In this document: one piece after another, positions 62,175-64,000 of the stretch | How the letters are laid out: every line of letters begins with the position of its first letter | How positions within the stretch are numbered: position 1 is the first letter of the stretch | Assembly (NCBI GenBank): GCA_019828595.1 | Contig: JAHQRK010000025.1 | Location: 806,001 to 870,000, forward strand | Reading direction: 5' to 3' | Source: Aphanomyces cochlioides | Taxonomy: Eukaryota > Oomycota > Saprolegniomycetes > Saprolegniales > Verrucalvaceae | Length of the DNA: 64,000 nucleotides | The notes under the pieces: generated by a model | The model's database searches: none | Told to the model about the DNA's origin: nothing | What the model saw: the letters and a program-made list of their open reading frames with translations, nothing else | Translations under genes and position numbers: made by a program

Positions 62175-63445
62175 TTACCTGACGTATGGAGCTTCGCCAG
62201 ATGTGTTGACAAGGTGAATGTCTCGGTCATTTGCCAAGTCCTGCAATTTTTGAATTTCTTCTTGAGTCAGCTCATCACTTTGACGTGAGTGGCCTAGAGG
62301 AACGCCCAATTTCTTCAGTGACGGTGGAGCTGACATGAGAACTGATTCAACTCCATTTGCCGAAATAGAATTCGTCCCAAGGATATCCAGCGCTGCAATT
62401 GTCTGAAGTTCATGAATTGTTTGAACAATCTGGGTCAAACCCGAACTCGTCAGCTTGCAGTCTTTGAGTGACAATTTTTCCAAATGAGATAGCTGTAGCG
62501 ATGGCATCAAGATCTTCCAGACGGCAGCAAAATCAACAGCACGGAGACGGATCAAGCTCAAATTTTTCACCTTGGCTTCAATCAATGGCTGGAAGAGCTC
62601 AATAATGTCTCCGTCAATTCCCACAACATCGATAGCGTTGTAGAATAGATTGGGAAATTTGAAGGCTAGACTCTTGGATTGTCGATTAAAAGTTGCCCCA
62701 TATCTCTCACCAAAATCGTGGAACAAGAATGATTTTAAAGCAGGATTCATCAAGACAGCGCTTAGAACTTTACGACGAAGATCTGGGGATTCCCACGTAA
62801 ATTCTTTCAAGTGAAAGCCTTGGATGGGTCGAGATTGACTCCATTTGATAATGTTTTCACCCATTTATGCCGTAATGGCGCAGGAGTTGATCCCTCGAGA
62901 GTCATATTCCTTCCTAAGACCCACTTCCCTAAGATACAAGCTCGATGCTGCGTATTCAAAGACAGCCTCAGCAAATTTCAGGGAGCAATTGCACCTGTAG
63001 ATCTCTTCCAAGAAGGGATGGGCTTGAAGAGCTCTTACGAGATGGGCACATGGAAGGTTTGCCTCCAGTGATATGATGCGAAGACATGTCCATTCTCGCG
63101 AGAGGTCGATGCGCCCAATCCAACGGATCGAAACCGAAGGATCGCAATATTGATGAATCCATGCCATGTCGGTCGTGTTATCCACCGTGACTTGAGCATA
63201 ATACTTTGCAATACCTTCCAAATGAGCACGCGATGCTGAAGTCATTTCGAATACACTCAGGCATGGCCACAAGTCCACTTCGGGCCACTCGAATTCGAAA
63301 TGCAAAGACCACAGGTGTTCCAGAGGGCCCAAGATCTTCGCAGGACGTAGGGCGTCCAGGAAGTCGCTACGTCGATCAAATCTTCAATAAAGAACACGAT
63401 CTTGACCAAGATGTCATGTGGAAGCAAGATGGTGGTGTGTTTCAT
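62175..63445 (-). pseudogene. F-box-like/LRR family, subfamily C copy
   Basis: Starts at ATG 63443-63445 with KHTTILLPHDILVKIVFFIE. Near 63365 one base is missing and the sense moves to FLDALRPAKILGPLEHLWSL, continuing HFEFEWPEVDLWPCLSVFEM, HLEGIAKYYAQVTVDNTTDM and SCAITA. A TAA at 62865-62867 follows where relatives have TSSMG; the frame then continues MGENIIKWSQSRPIQGFHLK, VLSAVLMNPALKSFLFHDFG, VWKILMPSLQLSHLEKLSLK to 62175. One frameshift and one nonsense codon. A dense GTAAAG cluster lies upstream. Confidence 0.85.
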
Positions 63446-63519
63446 CATTGAGAGATCGCCACAGCGGCGTTTGTGCGTCATGGTGACCATCAAGAAAATA
63501 CAAAAAATTGTTCCTACAG

Positions 63520-63660
63520 TAGAAATCTTGTAAAGTGTACAGTAAACTAACTGTAAAGTCGAATCTGTACGGTAAAATGATGTAAAGTGTACTTTGGATG
63601 TGTACGGTAAAGATGTAATGTAAAGTTTGTAAAGTCGTCTCTGGCATCTCGGACTTTACT
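63520..63660 (-). promoter_or_regulatory. GTAAAG/TTTAC cluster upstream of C copy
   Basis: At least eight GTAAAG or GTAAA-type units in 140 bp (GTAAAGTGTACAGTAAAC, CTGTAAAGTCG, GTACGGTAAAATG, TGTAAAGTGTAC, GTACGGTAAAGATGTAATG, GTAAAGTTTGTAAAG), 75-215 bp upstream of the start at 63445. This is the densest such cluster in the window and supports a shared upstream signal for C-type copies. Confidence 0.5.
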
Positions 63661-63952
63661 GCAGAGATTCCTCGTTCGCTCGTTGTTTTAAAATTTGCGT
63701 CAGATCTGCTAAAGCGCCTCTTTGACTTCGCGTCTTGAAGATATCGATTGCTGCACTTCCATCCGTCAAACTGGCAAGGATATTTTCAAAATTGTCACAA
63801 CTCGCCGATTTTGTTTTCACTGTAGAAATTAAAATGGATCTCCCAAGAACTTCGCGGTCAAGTTGCGTCTTCTGTTTTGTTAGGTACGTTAGAAGCGATT
63901 TACCTTCGACGAAGTTCAAGACAAATCGGCAAGACCACAGCTTAAAATTCAC
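63656..63952 (-). CDS. unidentified short ORF
   Basis: A 98-codon frame without ATG start (first codon GTG) reading LTYLTKQKTQLDREVLGRSI, NFENILASLTDGSAAIDIFK and ALADLTQILKQRANEESLQ. The composition looks coding and helical. It could be the last exon of a gene running in from the right. No family recognised. Confidence 0.3.
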   Translation of the reverse strand: MNFKLWSCRFVLNFVEGKSLLTYLTKQKTQLDREVLGRSILISTVKTKSASCDNFENILASLTDGSAAIDIFKTRSQRGALADLTQILKQRANEESLQ

Positions 63953-64000
63953 TTTGAGTTCTGAACTAACTACTCAACTTGTATAGCCCGGTTGCTTGCA

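Overview
The window looks like a repeat-rich accessory region of an oomycete genome, most likely a saprolegnialean (Aphanomyces-like). This is inference. The protein-coding parts carry very short GT..AG introns (about 40-50 nt), genes lie on both strands with no operon logic, and the mobile elements (PIF/Harbinger with a Myb/SANT partner ORF, Crypton-type tyrosine recombinase, MULE with SWIM finger, Tc1/mariner with Stowaway-like ends) are a mix typical of oomycetes. No housekeeping gene, rRNA or convincing tRNA gene was seen.

The backbone is one expanded gene family of about 29 loci. It encodes cytosolic-looking proteins of about 420-440 residues with an F-box-like N-terminus (pattern LPxDxxxKIaFFlpdW...ALGPLEHLW), a conserved 'HLEGIAKYYSKVxVDxxTDxxWxRQH' type block and a degenerate leucine-rich-repeat C-terminal half ending in 'AAPPSLK'. 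Five copies are uninterrupted (6141-7400 minus, 21619-22941 minus, 24141-25403 minus, 39568-40818 minus, 56515-57783 plus). The rest are frameshifted, stop-containing, truncated or isolated C-terminal pieces. At least four subfamilies can be told apart: A (VSEDILMNVAFFLPDW), B (LPVDLMANIAFYLSKW), C (LPSDIVVKIAFLLQDW) and D (VPFDVFVKIAFFIHDW).

Layout. 0-5 kb: a partial gene, an acidic-tailed variant and two decayed copies, one hit by a MITE. 6-9 kb: an intact A gene next to a deleted PIF/Harbinger element. 9-14 kb: MITEs, a tRNA-like sequence and GC-richer unidentified coding remnants. 14-25 kb: B and A copies on both strands and an intact D copy. 25.5-31 kb: a TTAA-flanked MITE, then a PIF/Harbinger transposase gene interrupted by a second complete PIF/Harbinger element with an exact TAA duplication. 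31-45 kb: C and D copies, most of them broken, with sense and antisense fragments. 45.4-47.0 kb: a Tc1/mariner element. 47.46-54.21 kb: a 6.75-kb segment bounded by about 267-bp inverted repeats, carrying an intact five-exon MULE transposase, a Crypton-like gene whose two halves lie head to head, and a MITE. 55-64 kb: more C-type copies and two large foldback structures.

The family members probably act independently. If the N-terminus is a true F-box they would be substrate receptors of SCF ubiquitin ligases, with the LRR half choosing targets; this is a hypothesis from layout only. Several C-type copies are preceded by clusters of GTAAAG/CTTTAC, twice as inverted repeats, which may be a shared promoter signal. 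Coordinates of exons, lesions and repeat ends were read by eye and may be off by a base or two.
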